A stretch of 64,000 nucleotides of DNA from DATBGO01 sp036558005 (GCA_036558005.1 DATBGO010000235.1:1-64000); one strand, 5' to 3'; shown: positions 29,346-38,116, numbered from the stretch's first letter. Numbers and translations: made by a program. Notes: generated by a model not told the origin, from the letters alone.

Positions 29346-30565
29346 CGGGGGCCGTCCGCCCCGGCCTGGGTGGCCGGCCGCTGGCTGGCCGGACGCCCGG
29401 CCGCGGGCCTGGCCCGCAGCGGCAGCGGCCGGAAGGTGGCGCCGCCGCACTGCGGGCAGCGGGCCGCCTGCAGGTCGGCGATCCTGGCCCACCGGCCGCC
29501 AGGACCGACCTGGTGCACCGCCCGGCAGCCGGCGCACTTGTAGGGCCGCAGGCTGACCGGCCGGTAGTCGGCGGTGTACAGCGCCCCGGCGTAGCTGCCG
29601 CTGACCGACGGCCGGGCCGCCGCCGTGCTGCGCAGGTGGTACAGGTGGCTGGTGCCGGCCAGGATCCCGGCGCCGAGGTAGCTGTTGAACCCGGGCGTCA
29701 CCGACCTGATCGCCAGGCCCATCCCGGCGATCAGCTGCTGGGTGCGCAGCGTCTCATCGGGCCGGCGCGCGCCGAAGGAGAAGAAGACGTGCTGGCCGGG
29801 CTCGGGCGCCAGCGCGGCAACCGCGCGGGACAGGAACAGCTCCGCGCCCGCGACCGTGTACGGCGGGTCGGTGCAGGCCACCTCGAAGCCCGCCCGCAGC
29901 CCGGCGGGCAGCGGCTCGCGCAGGTCGTGCTCGATGAACTCGGCCGCGATCCCGGTGCCGGCCGTCTGCCCGGCCGCCCAGGCCAGCACCGCCGGGTCGG
30001 TGTCCACGACCGCGAGCCTGCTGATCCCGGCGGCCGCGCCGAGCAGCGCGGCGAACCTCGCGATCGCCACCGACACCAGGTCGTCGTCGCCGAGCAGGAT
30101 GATCCGCTTGCCGTGCAGCGCGCCAGCCTGGTGCATCCGCAGCACCCGGTGGATCTTGGTGGCGACGGTGCAGTGGGTCTGGTCCAGCTCGGTCCTGGCC
30201 GCTGGCGCGCCGTCGGCCGCCGCGGTGAGCTCGGCGGCCAGGCCGGCCAGCTCCGCGGGCACGGCCAGGCCGCTGCCGGCGCAGGCCGGGCAGGCACCGG
30301 ACAGGTCGGCGCGCACCGGGCCGAGCAGCGCCCTGCTGGCCGGGCTGAGCCGGACCGGGCTGCCCGGCTCCAGCACGCCCCGGCTGCGCAGCTCGTTGCA
30401 GACCGCGGCGACGATCGGCACCGGCAGCTCGGCGGCGCGGGCCAGCTCGCGCACGGCGGCGGGCTCGCCGCCTGCGGCCGCCCGCAGCACGTCCCTTACC
30501 CCCGACTCCCCTTCGGCCAGGCCCACGGCGCCGGCGACATCGGCTATGACTGCGTCAAGATCCAT
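29342..30565 (-). CDS. BpsA-like branched-chain polyamine synthase (DUF43), with C-terminal zinc ribbon
   Basis: A 407-residue protein of the BpsA family, which in thermophiles transfers aminopropyl groups from decarboxylated AdoMet onto internal nitrogens of spermidine. Visible are an N-terminal winged-helix region (~1-85), CPAC (92-95) as in archaeal BpsA, ELDQTHCT (126-133), the catalytic GDDDL (159-163) and DPPYT (233-237). The tail adds a second Cys pair (CAGC 344-347 and CPQC 370-373), an apparent zinc ribbon beyond the usual family end. It is divergent from an AdoMet decarboxylase gene 80 nt away, which would supply the donor. The acceptor amine is unknown. Confidence 0.87.
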   Translation of the reverse strand: MDLDAVIADVAGAVGLAEGESGVRDVLRAAAGGEPAAVRELARAAELPVPIVAAVCNELRSRGVLEPGSPVRLSPASRALLGPVRADLSGACPACAGSGLAVPAELAGLAAELTAAADGAPAARTELDQTHCTVATKIHRVLRMHQAGALHGKRIILLGDDDLVSVAIARFAALLGAAAGISRLAVVDTDPAVLAWAAGQTAGTGIAAEFIEHDLREPLPAGLRAGFEVACTDPPYTVAGAELFLSRAVAALAPEPGQHVFFSFGARRPDETLRTQQLIAGMGLAIRSVTPGFNSYLGAGILAGTSHLYHLRSTAAARPSVSGSYAGALYTADYRPVSLRPYKCAGCRAVHQVGPGGRWARIADLQAARCPQCGGATFRPLPLRARPAAGRPASQRPATQAGADGPR

Positions 30566-30631
30566 CGATAACGCCTCTGGTCGTCGCCTCTGGCGGCAGC
30601 GGGCAAACCGGGCTGATCAGCGCGCGTACGG

Positions 30632-30637
30632 TATCCT
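30632..30637 (+). promoter_or_regulatory. -10-like hexamer before speD, leaderless start likely
   Basis: TATCCT ends 8 nt before the ATG at 30646, with no purine-rich ribosome-binding site between. This spacing fits transcription starting at or next to the ATG. No convincing -35 was found, so the call is tentative. Confidence 0.35.
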
Positions 30638-30645
30638 CCCACATC

Positions 30646-31125
30646 ATGCCTGGCAGCCAGCCGCCACGCGGGCCGGCCACGTCGCCGGACGCCTCCAGGC
30701 AACCAGACCCCGTGCCAGACGAGCCCCTGCCCGCTGACGGCGGGCCTGAGGATGACGTGCCGAAAATCGTGCCGAAAATACTGTATGCGGTCGACGCGCG
30801 GCTGACTCCCGCGTCCCCGGCCGGTGACGTCACCGAGCTGGCCAGGCTGGCCGCCGCCGCGGTGACGGCCGGATCGGGCAACGTGCTGGCCGCCAGTCAC
30901 GTCACCTTCCCCAACGGGGCGGTCACCCTGGTGCTGATCCTGGCCGAGTCGCACCTGAGCATCCACACCTGGCCGGAGGAAGAGCTGATCGCCGTCGACC
31001 TGTTCAGCTGTGGCGCCATCGACGGCGACACCGTGCTGGCGGAGCTGAGCCGCCTGCTCCGGCTGGAGGACACGCGGGTCAGGCAGCTGCGCCGGGGCCC
31101 GGACGGCCCGCCGCGGGTCAGCTAG
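30646..31125 (+). CDS. speD: S-adenosylmethionine decarboxylase proenzyme
   Basis: A 159-residue bacterial class 1B AdoMet decarboxylase making decarboxylated AdoMet, the aminopropyl donor for polyamines. Autocleavage site Glu101-Ser102 in LILAESHLSIHTWPE generates the pyruvoyl group; His107 and Cys122 (DLFSCG) are at the same spacing from the serine as His68 and Cys83 around Ser63 in the Thermotoga enzyme. The first ~45 residues are a Pro/Asp-rich extension, making the protein longer than the usual ~125-140. It is divergent from the bpsA-like gene. No speE is in the window, so the BpsA-like protein is the obvious consumer. Confidence 0.93.
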   Translation: MPGSQPPRGPATSPDASRQPDPVPDEPLPADGGPEDDVPKIVPKILYAVDARLTPASPAGDVTELARLAAAAVTAGSGNVLAASHVTFPNGAVTLVLILAESHLSIHTWPEEELIAVDLFSCGAIDGDTVLAELSRLLRLEDTRVRQLRRGPDGPPRVS

Positions 31126-32882
31126 CCACCCGGCGGCCCGGCGGGCACCGACAGGGACAGGCCGAACCAGCCCCGCTCGTCGGTCCACCAGGACCGCATC
31201 GCGAAGCCGGCGGCGGCCAGCTCGGCCGCGACGCCGTCACGGCGGAACTTGGCTGACACCTCGGTGCGCATCTCCTCCCCGGCCGCGAAGCTGACCTCGA
31301 GCCCGATCCCGGGCAGCCGGACGTGCTGCTGGGAGGCCGCGCGCAGCCGCATCTCGATCCACTCGGCGTCCGGGTCCCAGCGCGCCACGTGGTCGAACGC
31401 GTCCGGGTCGAAGTCCGCGCCGAGCTCGGCGTTGAGCACCGAAAGGATATTTTTGTTGAACGCCGCGGTGACCCCGGCGCTGTCGTCATAGGCGTTGACC
31501 AGCACCGCGGGATCCTTGACCAGGTCGGTTCCGAGCAGCAGCGCGTCGCCGGGCGCCAGCCTGGCACGCAGCGCGGCGAGGAAGGCGGCGCGCTGGCCGG
31601 GCACCAGGTTGCCGATCGTGCTGCCGAGGAAGGCCACCAGCCGCCTGCCGCCGGCCGCGGGCAGGCCCAGGTGCTCCTCGAAATCGGAGACGACCGCCTG
31701 CACCGACAGCCCCGGGTACTCGGCGAGCGCCCGCCGGGCCCCGGCGACCAGGGCCGACTCGCTGACGTCGACGGGCACGTAGCTGCGCAGCGTGCCCGCC
31801 GCGCGCAGCGCGTCCAGCAGCAGCCGGGTCTTGTCGGCCGCGCCAGAGCCCAGCTCGACCAGCGTGTCGGCCTGGCTCTCGGCGGCGATCTGGCCGGCCC
31901 GCTCGCGCAGGATGGACCGCTCGGAGCTGGTCGGGTAGTACTCATCCAGCCGGGTGATCTTGTCGAACAGCTCGCTGCCCCGCTCGTCGTAGAACCACTT
32001 CGGCGGCAGCGACTTGGGCGTCGCGGTCAGCCCGGCCCTGGCGTCGTCGCGCAGCGAGCGGGCCAGGAACCCCCCGGGCAGGCAGCGCTGGACGGTCAGC
32101 CCGGCCGGCCGGCCGGCACCGGCCCGCGGCGCGCCTGGCCCGGCGGCGAGCGGGGTCACGGTCACCGACCCGGCGGTGGCCTGCAGCACGCTGCCGTCGG
32201 GCACCTGGGTCCAGCCGGGCTGCTCGCTGCCCGGCTCGGAGGCCACCACGACGCCGTCGGGGCCGGCCAGGTAGCAGAGCGTGTCCCCGGCCGCGGTGGC
32301 GGCGATCGTCTCGCCGTCGGTGAGCAGCAGGTTGAACCGGCCGGGCACCTGCGCGGCGGTGAGCTGGCTGATGGTGGCCGCGAGCGCGTCGCCGGGCGGC
32401 GCGCCGCCTTGCAGCTGGCGCAGCACCAGCGCCCAGATCACCGCGGAGTCGCAGCGCGCCTCCAGGCTGAGCAGGTCAGCGGGCGGCAGTCCGGCGGCGA
32501 CCTCGGCCATGGCCTGCGGCCACCCGGGCACGGCCCCGTTGTGGCTGAACAGCCACCGCCCGGCCCGGTAGGGCGCGGCGGCGGCCTCGCCCGGCTCGGT
32601 GCCGTCGGTCGCGGACCTGACCGCGGCGAGCACCGCCCGGCTGGTGGTCACCCTGGCCAGGTCGGCGAAGGACGGGTCGGACCAGATCGGCGCGGCCCGC
32701 CGGTACCGGGCCGGGACCGGGTCGCCGTCGGCGTACCAGCCGACGCCGAAGCCGTCCGCGTTCACCGTGCCGTGCCGCTGCTGCCGCGGCGCCCACGCCT
32801 GGGCCTGCAGGCCGTGCGGCGGGTCGATGAGCAGCGAGCGCAGGCTGACCGGTTCCCCGACATAGGCGAGATGACGGCACAT
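31122..32882 (-). CDS. egtD: Fused EgtC (amidohydrolase) - EgtD (histidine N-alpha-methyltransferase)
   Basis: One uninterrupted 586-residue frame. Residues 1-246 are EgtC, a class II glutamine-amidotransferase-type hydrolase that removes glutamate from gamma-glutamyl-hercynylcysteine sulfoxide (N-terminal nucleophile Cys2 in MCRHLAYVG, NADGFGVGWY, SHNGAVPGW). After a Pro/Gly/Ala linker (247-262), residues 263-586 are EgtD, which trimethylates histidine to hercynine with three AdoMet (SLPPKWFYDERGSELF, ELGSGAADKTR, FLGSTIGNL, YDDSAGVTAAFNKN, EMRTEVSAKF). Mycobacterial egtC and egtD are separate genes. An internal start for EgtD (GTG in the SVTVTPL stretch) is possible but unsupported by a clear ribosome site. 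Start overlaps egtB by 1 nt. Confidence 0.9.
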   Translation of the reverse strand: MCRHLAYVGEPVSLRSLLIDPPHGLQAQAWAPRQQRHGTVNADGFGVGWYADGDPVPARYRRAAPIWSDPSFADLARVTTSRAVLAAVRSATDGTEPGEAAAAPYRAGRWLFSHNGAVPGWPQAMAEVAAGLPPADLLSLEARCDSAVIWALVLRQLQGGAPPGDALAATISQLTAAQVPGRFNLLLTDGETIAATAAGDTLCYLAGPDGVVVASEPGSEQPGWTQVPDGSVLQATAGSVTVTPLAAGPGAPRAGAGRPAGLTVQRCLPGGFLARSLRDDARAGLTATPKSLPPKWFYDERGSELFDKITRLDEYYPTSSERSILRERAGQIAAESQADTLVELGSGAADKTRLLLDALRAAGTLRSYVPVDVSESALVAGARRALAEYPGLSVQAVVSDFEEHLGLPAAGGRRLVAFLGSTIGNLVPGQRAAFLAALRARLAPGDALLLGTDLVKDPAVLVNAYDDSAGVTAAFNKNILSVLNAELGADFDPDAFDHVARWDPDAEWIEMRLRAASQQHVRLPGIGLEVSFAAGEEMRTEVSAKFRRDGVAAELAAAGFAMRSWWTDERGWFGLSLSVPAGPPGG

Positions 32883-34198
32883 CAGGCCAGCCCCCCGTCG
32901 CGCGTGGTCCGCAGCCCGGCGAAGATCTGCCGCCGCACCGGGAAGTCCCAGTTCCTGAAGGTGCCCCGGCTCGCCACCGGGTCGGCGGCGAACGAGCCGC
33001 CGCGCAGCACCTTGTAGCCGGGGCCGAAGAACACCTGCGAGTACTCCCGGTAGGGCCAGGCCCTGAACCCGGGGTAGGGGCGGAAGTCGCTGCTGGTCCA
33101 CTCCCACACGTCGCCCATCAGCTGGCGGGCGCCGCACGGGGCCGCGCCGGCCGGGTAGCTGCCGGCCGGGGCGGGCTGCAGGTGCCGCTGGCCGAGGTTC
33201 GCCAGTTCCGGCGCCGGGTCGGCGTCGCCCCACGGGTAGCGCGCCGACCGGCCGGCCACCGGGTCGAACCGGGCGGCCTTCTCCCACTCGGCCTCGGTCG
33301 GCAGCCGGCGGCCCGCCCAGCGGGCGAACGCGTCCGCCTCATACCAGCAGACGTGCATGACCGGCTCGGCCGGCGGCACCGGCTCGGTGACGCCGAACCG
33401 GCGCCGCAGCCACTGGCCGCCGTCGCGCTGCCAGAATCCGGGCGCGGTCAGCCCGGCCCGCTGCCGGTGCTCCCAGCCTGCCGGGCTCCACCACCGCTCG
33501 TCGTCATAGCCGCCGTCAGCGATGAACTCGGCGTAGCGCGCGTTGCTGACCGGGGTGGTGTCGATGAAGAACGCGCCCACCTCGACCTGGTGCGCTGGCC
33601 GCTCGTTGTCCAGCGCCCACGGCTCGGTGGACGTGCCCATCAGGAACGGCCCGGCCGGCACCTCGACCTCGGCGGGCAGCGTGAGCGCGTCGGCGGGCAG
33701 CGGTCCAGGCGGCGGCGCGGCCAGTACCGGCGCGCCGGTCCTGAGCTGATGAGTGGCCAGCATGGTCTCATCATGCTGGTGTTCGTGCTGGGCGATCATG
33801 CCGAACACGAAACCATCCGCCACCAGTGGCTTTGTCGTGAAACTGGCCTGGCTGACCAGGTCGATCACCCGGCCGCGCACCTCGCTGGCGTAGGCGCGGG
33901 CCTGCGCCGGGGGCAGCAGCGGCAGGGTCGGCCGGTCGGCCCTCGGGTGCTCGAAGGCGTCGTAGAGCGGGTCGATTTCCGGGTGCATCGGGTCCCGCCC
34001 GCCGACCCCGCGCAGCAGCCAGAGCTCCTCCTGGTTGGCGATGTGCGCCAGGTCCCAGACCAGCGGTGACATCAGCGGCGAGTGCTGGCGGATCAGGTCG
34101 TTCTCGTCCACGCAGTCGGTCAGGCCGGCGGTGCGCTGCCGGGCCGCGGTGAGCAGGCTGGTGATCCTGCCCCGTAGGTCGTCGGTGTGCACGGTCAT
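32882..34198 (-). CDS. egtB: Hercynine oxygenase (ergothioneine sulfoxide synthase) EgtB
   Basis: A 438-residue non-haem iron enzyme forming the C-S bond between hercynine and gamma-glutamylcysteine. The N-terminal DinB-like domain supplies iron ligands: a His in VWDLAHIANQEE and the HEHQHDE cluster (H-x3-H-x-E, about residues 134-140). The C-terminal formylglycine-generating-enzyme-like domain has GPFLMGTS, PVSNARYAEF, LPTEAEWEKAAR, MGDVWEWTSSDF and RGGSFA. ATG at 34198 overlaps the egtA stop by 4 nt, and the stop overlaps the egtC-egtD gene, making egtA-egtB-egtCD a compact operon. Confidence 0.95.
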   Translation of the reverse strand: MTVHTDDLRGRITSLLTAARQRTAGLTDCVDENDLIRQHSPLMSPLVWDLAHIANQEELWLLRGVGGRDPMHPEIDPLYDAFEHPRADRPTLPLLPPAQARAYASEVRGRVIDLVSQASFTTKPLVADGFVFGMIAQHEHQHDETMLATHQLRTGAPVLAAPPPGPLPADALTLPAEVEVPAGPFLMGTSTEPWALDNERPAHQVEVGAFFIDTTPVSNARYAEFIADGGYDDERWWSPAGWEHRQRAGLTAPGFWQRDGGQWLRRRFGVTEPVPPAEPVMHVCWYEADAFARWAGRRLPTEAEWEKAARFDPVAGRSARYPWGDADPAPELANLGQRHLQPAPAGSYPAGAAPCGARQLMGDVWEWTSSDFRPYPGFRAWPYREYSQVFFGPGYKVLRGGSFAADPVASRGTFRNWDFPVRRQIFAGLRTTRDGGLA

Positions 34199-35511
34199 CT
34201 GATCTCCTCCAGCATGTCGTCGGCTGGGCAGCGCCCGCGGGAGATGTACCGGTCGGCGAACGATGTCAGCGCGTGCCGGATCGGCGCGGGCGTCCCGGCC
34301 CGGCTCAGCGCCGACTCGGCGGCCTCGAAGCAGGCCTGCCCGGCCCGGGCGAGCACCGGGTCGGCCGGGCCGAGCCTGGCCGCGTCCGGCCACGGGCTGC
34401 TGCCCTCGCGCAGGCACCGGCCATGCCACACCTGCTCGGCCGCGGCCATCGCCGTATCGGCGGCCACCGGGTCGTCGGCCAGGGCGGCGACCAGGGCGGC
34501 GGGCACGATCCAGCCGTCGGCAGGCTGGGCGTCGATGACCCGCACCTCCAGGTGGCCCTGCGGGCGGACCGGCGGGAACAGGGTGGACAGGTGATAGTCG
34601 AGGTCGGCCCCGGTCGGGCGGCGCTCGCCGCCGCCGCGCAGCCAGTCGCGGAAGGTCATGCCGGCCGGCGCGGTCCAGTGCCGCGAGCCGTCCCTGCGCA
34701 CGCACATGACCTTGGCGTCCAGTGCGTACCTGGCCCACTCGCCGCGCGGGTCGAGGCGGTCGGGGTCAGCGCCGGGCCGGCCCGCCGCGGCCGGCTCGGC
34801 GCCGGCCGGCGCGCGGGTCCTGGTCGGGTCCAGCCGGGCCCACACCAGCTGCCTGGTGCTCTTCCAGCCGGTCGGCCGGCCGGCCCGCAGCGGAGAGTTG
34901 GCGAAGGTCGCGACCAGGATCGGCCCGATCGCGTGCAGCAGCCGCCAGCGGTAGCGGTACCCGGCCTGGCCCTGGCGGTCCTGGCCCGCGTCCACGCAGA
35001 CCTGTACCGACGCGGTGCTGCACATCATGAGCCGGCCCCAGTGCCCGCCGCGGTCGAAGAATGCCTCCATCGCCGCGTAGCGCGGCAGGTCGAGGACGCG
35101 GCTGGGCGGCCGGTAGGGATCGATGCCGTGGCCGACGAGGGTCAGCCCGGCGGGGCGGAGCGCTGCGCGCATCGCGGCCAGGTCGCGGCACGCGGCGGCG
35201 ACGCAGTCACCCACGGCGGCCGGAGCGGAGCTGAGCTCCACCTGGCCGCCGGGCTCGACCGTGAGCCTGCCGTTACCCGGAAGGCTTCCCGGTGTGTCGA
35301 AGGGGGCGAGATGCTGACGGACGTCATCGTGTGAGACTGGCTGAACTGGGTCAATCCGGTCGCAGACCAGCCATTCGAGCTCAACTCCGAGCGCACCGGG
35401 TGGCCCGGTCTTGAAGCAGATGCCGTGCACGCGATGCTCGGCATCCCGCTCCGAAAGCGGCGGGGCGGGATCGTCCTCACGCGCACCCAGATGCATCATG
35501 GGATTCCCCAT
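34195..35511 (-). CDS. egtA: Glutamate-cysteine ligase EgtA
   Basis: A ~438-residue carboxylate-amine ligase making gamma-glutamylcysteine, the sulfur donor of the mycobacterial-type ergothioneine route. Conserved stretches are GVELEWLVCD, TVEPGGQVELSSAP, RLMMCSTASVQVCVDAG, LHAIGPILVATFANSP and HLEVRVIDAQPADGWIVP. The frame is open to 35595. I prefer ATG 35511 (AGGAC just upstream), with ATG 35499 (GGGGA upstream) also reasonable. It heads the egtABCD operon; no egtE lyase gene is in the window, so the last step must be encoded elsewhere or done by another PLP enzyme. Confidence 0.92.
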   Translation of the reverse strand: MGNPMMHLGAREDDPAPPLSERDAEHRVHGICFKTGPPGALGVELEWLVCDRIDPVQPVSHDDVRQHLAPFDTPGSLPGNGRLTVEPGGQVELSSAPAAVGDCVAAACRDLAAMRAALRPAGLTLVGHGIDPYRPPSRVLDLPRYAAMEAFFDRGGHWGRLMMCSTASVQVCVDAGQDRQGQAGYRYRWRLLHAIGPILVATFANSPLRAGRPTGWKSTRQLVWARLDPTRTRAPAGAEPAAAGRPGADPDRLDPRGEWARYALDAKVMCVRRDGSRHWTAPAGMTFRDWLRGGGERRPTGADLDYHLSTLFPPVRPQGHLEVRVIDAQPADGWIVPAALVAALADDPVAADTAMAAAEQVWHGRCLREGSSPWPDAARLGPADPVLARAGQACFEAAESALSRAGTPAPIRHALTSFADRYISRGRCPADDMLEEIR

Positions 35512-35615
35512 TGGTGTCCTGCAGGTCCGGGCACAAACGTTGCCAACGAGCCGGCGGGCACTGGCATTCCCGGGCCGGCCAGGCGGCGGCGGCATTCCAG
35601 GAACGGGAGGTCAGG

Positions 35616-36977
35616 GTGGCCCGGCATGAGGTAGACGTGATCGTCATCGGGATGGGCCCGGGTGGTGAGGAGGCCGCCGGGCGGCTCGCCGAGGCGGGGC
35701 TTGAGGTGGCCGGGGTAGAGGAGCGCCTGGTCGGCGGCGAGTGCCCGTACTGGGGCTGCGTGCCGTCGAAGATGATGATCCGGGCGGCGGACCTGCTGGC
35801 CGAGGGCCGCCGGATTCCCGGCATGTCCGGCACCTCGGACATCACCCCGGACTGGGCGCCGGTGGCCGGCCGGATCAGGTCCGAGGCCACCGACAACTGG
35901 GACGACACGGCGGCGGCCGACCGGTTCACCGGCAAGGGCGGGCGGCTGTTCCGCGGCCACGGCCAGATCACCGGGCCCGGCGAGGTGACCGTGGGCGATG
36001 ACGTGCTGACCGCCAGGCGCGGGATCGTCATCGGCACCGGGACCGCGCCGGTGATCCCGCCGGTGCCCGGCCTGGCGGGCACGCCGTACTGGACCAACCG
36101 GGAGGCGATCGAGGCCGGTCAGGTGCCTGACTCGCTGATCGTCCTCGGCGGCGGGGCGGTCGGGGCTGAGCTCGCCCAGGTGTTCGCCCGGTTCGGCGCG
36201 GCGGTCACGGTGGTCGAGGCGCGCGGCCAGCTGCTGCCGGCCGAGGAGCCGGAGGCGGGCGCGCTGATCGGCCAGGTGTTCGGCCGGGAGGGGATCGGCG
36301 TGCGGACCGGGGTGGCGGCCGAGTCGGTCGCCCATGACGGCAGCGCGTTCACGATCACCCTGGCCGGCGGCTCGGCGGTCTCCGCGACCGCGCTGCTCGT
36401 CGCCACCGGCCGCAGCGCTGGCCTGGCCGAGCTCGGAGTCAGCTCGATCGGGGTGGACGACAGCGGCCCGGCCCTCAGCGTGGACGGGCACATGCGGGTG
36501 CGCGAGGGAGTGTGGGCGCTGGGCGACGTGACCGGCAAGGGCGCCTACACCCACGTCTCCTTCTACCAGGCGGGCATCGTGGTGGCCGACATACTCGGCC
36601 AGCCCGGTCACGCCGCCGAGTACCACGCGGTGCCGCGGGTCACCTTCACCGACCCTGAGGTCGGGGCGGTCGGCCTGACCGAGGCCGCGGCCAGGCAGCG
36701 GGGCCTGGCCGTCCGGGTGGGCCTGACCCAGCTGCCCGCGTCGGCCAGGGGCTGGATCCACAAGGCGGGCAACGACGGCTTCATCAAGGTGGTCGAGGAC
36801 GCCAGCCGCGGTGTGCTGGTGGGCGCGACCTCAGCGGGGCCCTCCGGCGGCGAGGTGCTCGGCCCGCTGGTGCTGGCCGTGCACGCGGGCGTCCCGTCCG
36901 CCCGGCTGGCAGAGATGATCTACGCCTACCCGACCTTCCACCGGGCGATCGAGGACGCGGTGCGCGACCTGCACTGA
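35616..36977 (+). CDS. FAD/NAD(P)-dependent disulfide oxidoreductase (class I, MerA/Lpd-like)
   Basis: A 453-residue flavoprotein. The FAD-binding start is VDVIVIGMGPGGEEAA, the redox-active pair is Cys43/Cys48 in GGECPYWGCVPSK, the NAD(P) domain has LIVLGGGAVGAELAQVFARFG, and ALGDVTGKGAYTHVSFYQ matches the second FAD motif. The C-terminal catalytic HPTxxE of lipoamide and glutathione reductases reads AYPTFHRAIEDA, so the usual His is Tyr. GTG at 35616 follows GGGAGG by seven bases. It is divergent from egtA with ~105 nt between starts. A thiol/disulfide substrate is likely but unidentified. Confidence 0.88.
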   Translation: MARHEVDVIVIGMGPGGEEAAGRLAEAGLEVAGVEERLVGGECPYWGCVPSKMMIRAADLLAEGRRIPGMSGTSDITPDWAPVAGRIRSEATDNWDDTAAADRFTGKGGRLFRGHGQITGPGEVTVGDDVLTARRGIVIGTGTAPVIPPVPGLAGTPYWTNREAIEAGQVPDSLIVLGGGAVGAELAQVFARFGAAVTVVEARGQLLPAEEPEAGALIGQVFGREGIGVRTGVAAESVAHDGSAFTITLAGGSAVSATALLVATGRSAGLAELGVSSIGVDDSGPALSVDGHMRVREGVWALGDVTGKGAYTHVSFYQAGIVVADILGQPGHAAEYHAVPRVTFTDPEVGAVGLTEAAARQRGLAVRVGLTQLPASARGWIHKAGNDGFIKVVEDASRGVLVGATSAGPSGGEVLGPLVLAVHAGVPSARLAEMIYAYPTFHRAIEDAVRDLH

Positions 36978-36994
36978 CCGGGGCCGGGCCGGGG

Positions 36995-38116
36995 TCAGCC
37001 CCAGACGTCCCTGGCGACGCCGGCGATGAGGCGGAGCTTGGCCACCTCGTCGCCGTAGCTCAGCACGTTGCCCTCGACGGTGGAGGAGAACCCGCACTGC
37101 GGTGACAGGCACAGCTGGTCCAGCGGGACGAACCTGGCCGCCTCGTCGATCCGGCGCTTGAGCGCGTCCGGGTCCTCGAGCGCGCCGCGCTTGGTGGTGA
37201 CCAGCCCGAGCACGACCATCTTGCCCTTCGGCACGAACCGGAGCGGCTCGAACCCGCCGGACCGCTCGTCGTCGTACTCCAGGAAGAAGCCGTCCACCGC
37301 CAGCTCGCTGAACAGCGCCTCGGCGACGAAGTCGTAGCCGCCCTCGGCCGCCCACGAGGACCGGAAGTTGCCCCGGCACATGTGCGTGGTCACCTTCATG
37401 CCCGCGGGCCGCCCGGCGATCGCGGCGTTCACCTGCCTGATGTAGCGCAGGTGCAGGTGCTCGGCGTCCTCGCCGCGGGCGGCGATCTCAGCCCGCTGCG
37501 CGGGGTCGTTCAGGTACGCCAGGCTGGTGTCATCCAGCTGCAGGTACCGGCAGCCCAGGCCGGCCAGCCGGCTTACCTCGTCGGCGTACGCGGCGGCCAG
37601 GTCGTGCCAGAACTCCTCGATGCCCGGGTACACCGACGGGTCGATCGCGGCGGGCCCGCCGCGGTAGTGGACCATGTTCGGCGACGGGATGGTCAGCTTC
37701 GGCAGCGCCGTGGTGACCACCGACCGCAGGTAGCCGAAGTCGTCGCCGAAGATCGTGTCGGTGATCCCGATCTTGCCGCTGACCTGGAGCGCGGCCGGGG
37801 TGAACTCGATCTTGCCGGTGGCGTTGCGGAACTTGACCGCCAGGTTGCCCGGCGCCTTGGTGATGCCGCCGAGCTGGTAGATGAAGTCCATGTGCCAGGA
37901 CGCCCGCCGGAACTCGCCGTCGGTGGCCGACTGCAGTCCGGCATCCTCCTGCATGGCCACCACCGAGGCGATCGCCTCGTCCTCGGCCGCGCGCAGCGCC
38001 GCCGCGTCCATCCGGCCGGCCGCGAAGTCGTCCCTGGCGGCCAGCAGCGACCGAGGGCGGAGCAGGCTGCCGACGTGATCGGCGCGGAACGGAGGATCGG
38101 TGCGCATAGCCGACAT
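36995..38116 (-). CDS. MetE-like methyltransferase (cobalamin-independent methionine synthase C-terminal family)
   Basis: A 373-residue single-barrel protein resembling the catalytic half of MetE, like YxjG/YxjH of bacilli. Zinc ligands are seen as THMCRGNF (His and Cys), EYDDERSGGFEPL (Glu) and CLSPQCGFSSTVEGN (final Cys). The N-terminal half of true MetE, needed to bind methyltetrahydrofolate polyglutamate, is missing, so the methyl donor and whether it makes methionine are open. RADHVGSLLRP at the start is typical. It converges with the disulfide reductase gene 17 nt away. Confidence 0.87.
   Translation of the reverse strand: MSAMRTDPPFRADHVGSLLRPRSLLAARDDFAAGRMDAAALRAAEDEAIASVVAMQEDAGLQSATDGEFRRASWHMDFIYQLGGITKAPGNLAVKFRNATGKIEFTPAALQVSGKIGITDTIFGDDFGYLRSVVTTALPKLTIPSPNMVHYRGGPAAIDPSVYPGIEEFWHDLAAAYADEVSRLAGLGCRYLQLDDTSLAYLNDPAQRAEIAARGEDAEHLHLRYIRQVNAAIAGRPAGMKVTTHMCRGNFRSSWAAEGGYDFVAEALFSELAVDGFFLEYDDERSGGFEPLRFVPKGKMVVLGLVTTKRGALEDPDALKRRIDEAARFVPLDQLCLSPQCGFSSTVEGNVLSYGDEVAKLRLIAGVARDVWG

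Noticed and set aside
31122..33287. A 721-codon frame reading through egtB, egtC and egtD as one gene
   Set aside because: The part before 32882 is out of frame with egtB; the real start is the ATG giving Cys2 of EgtC.
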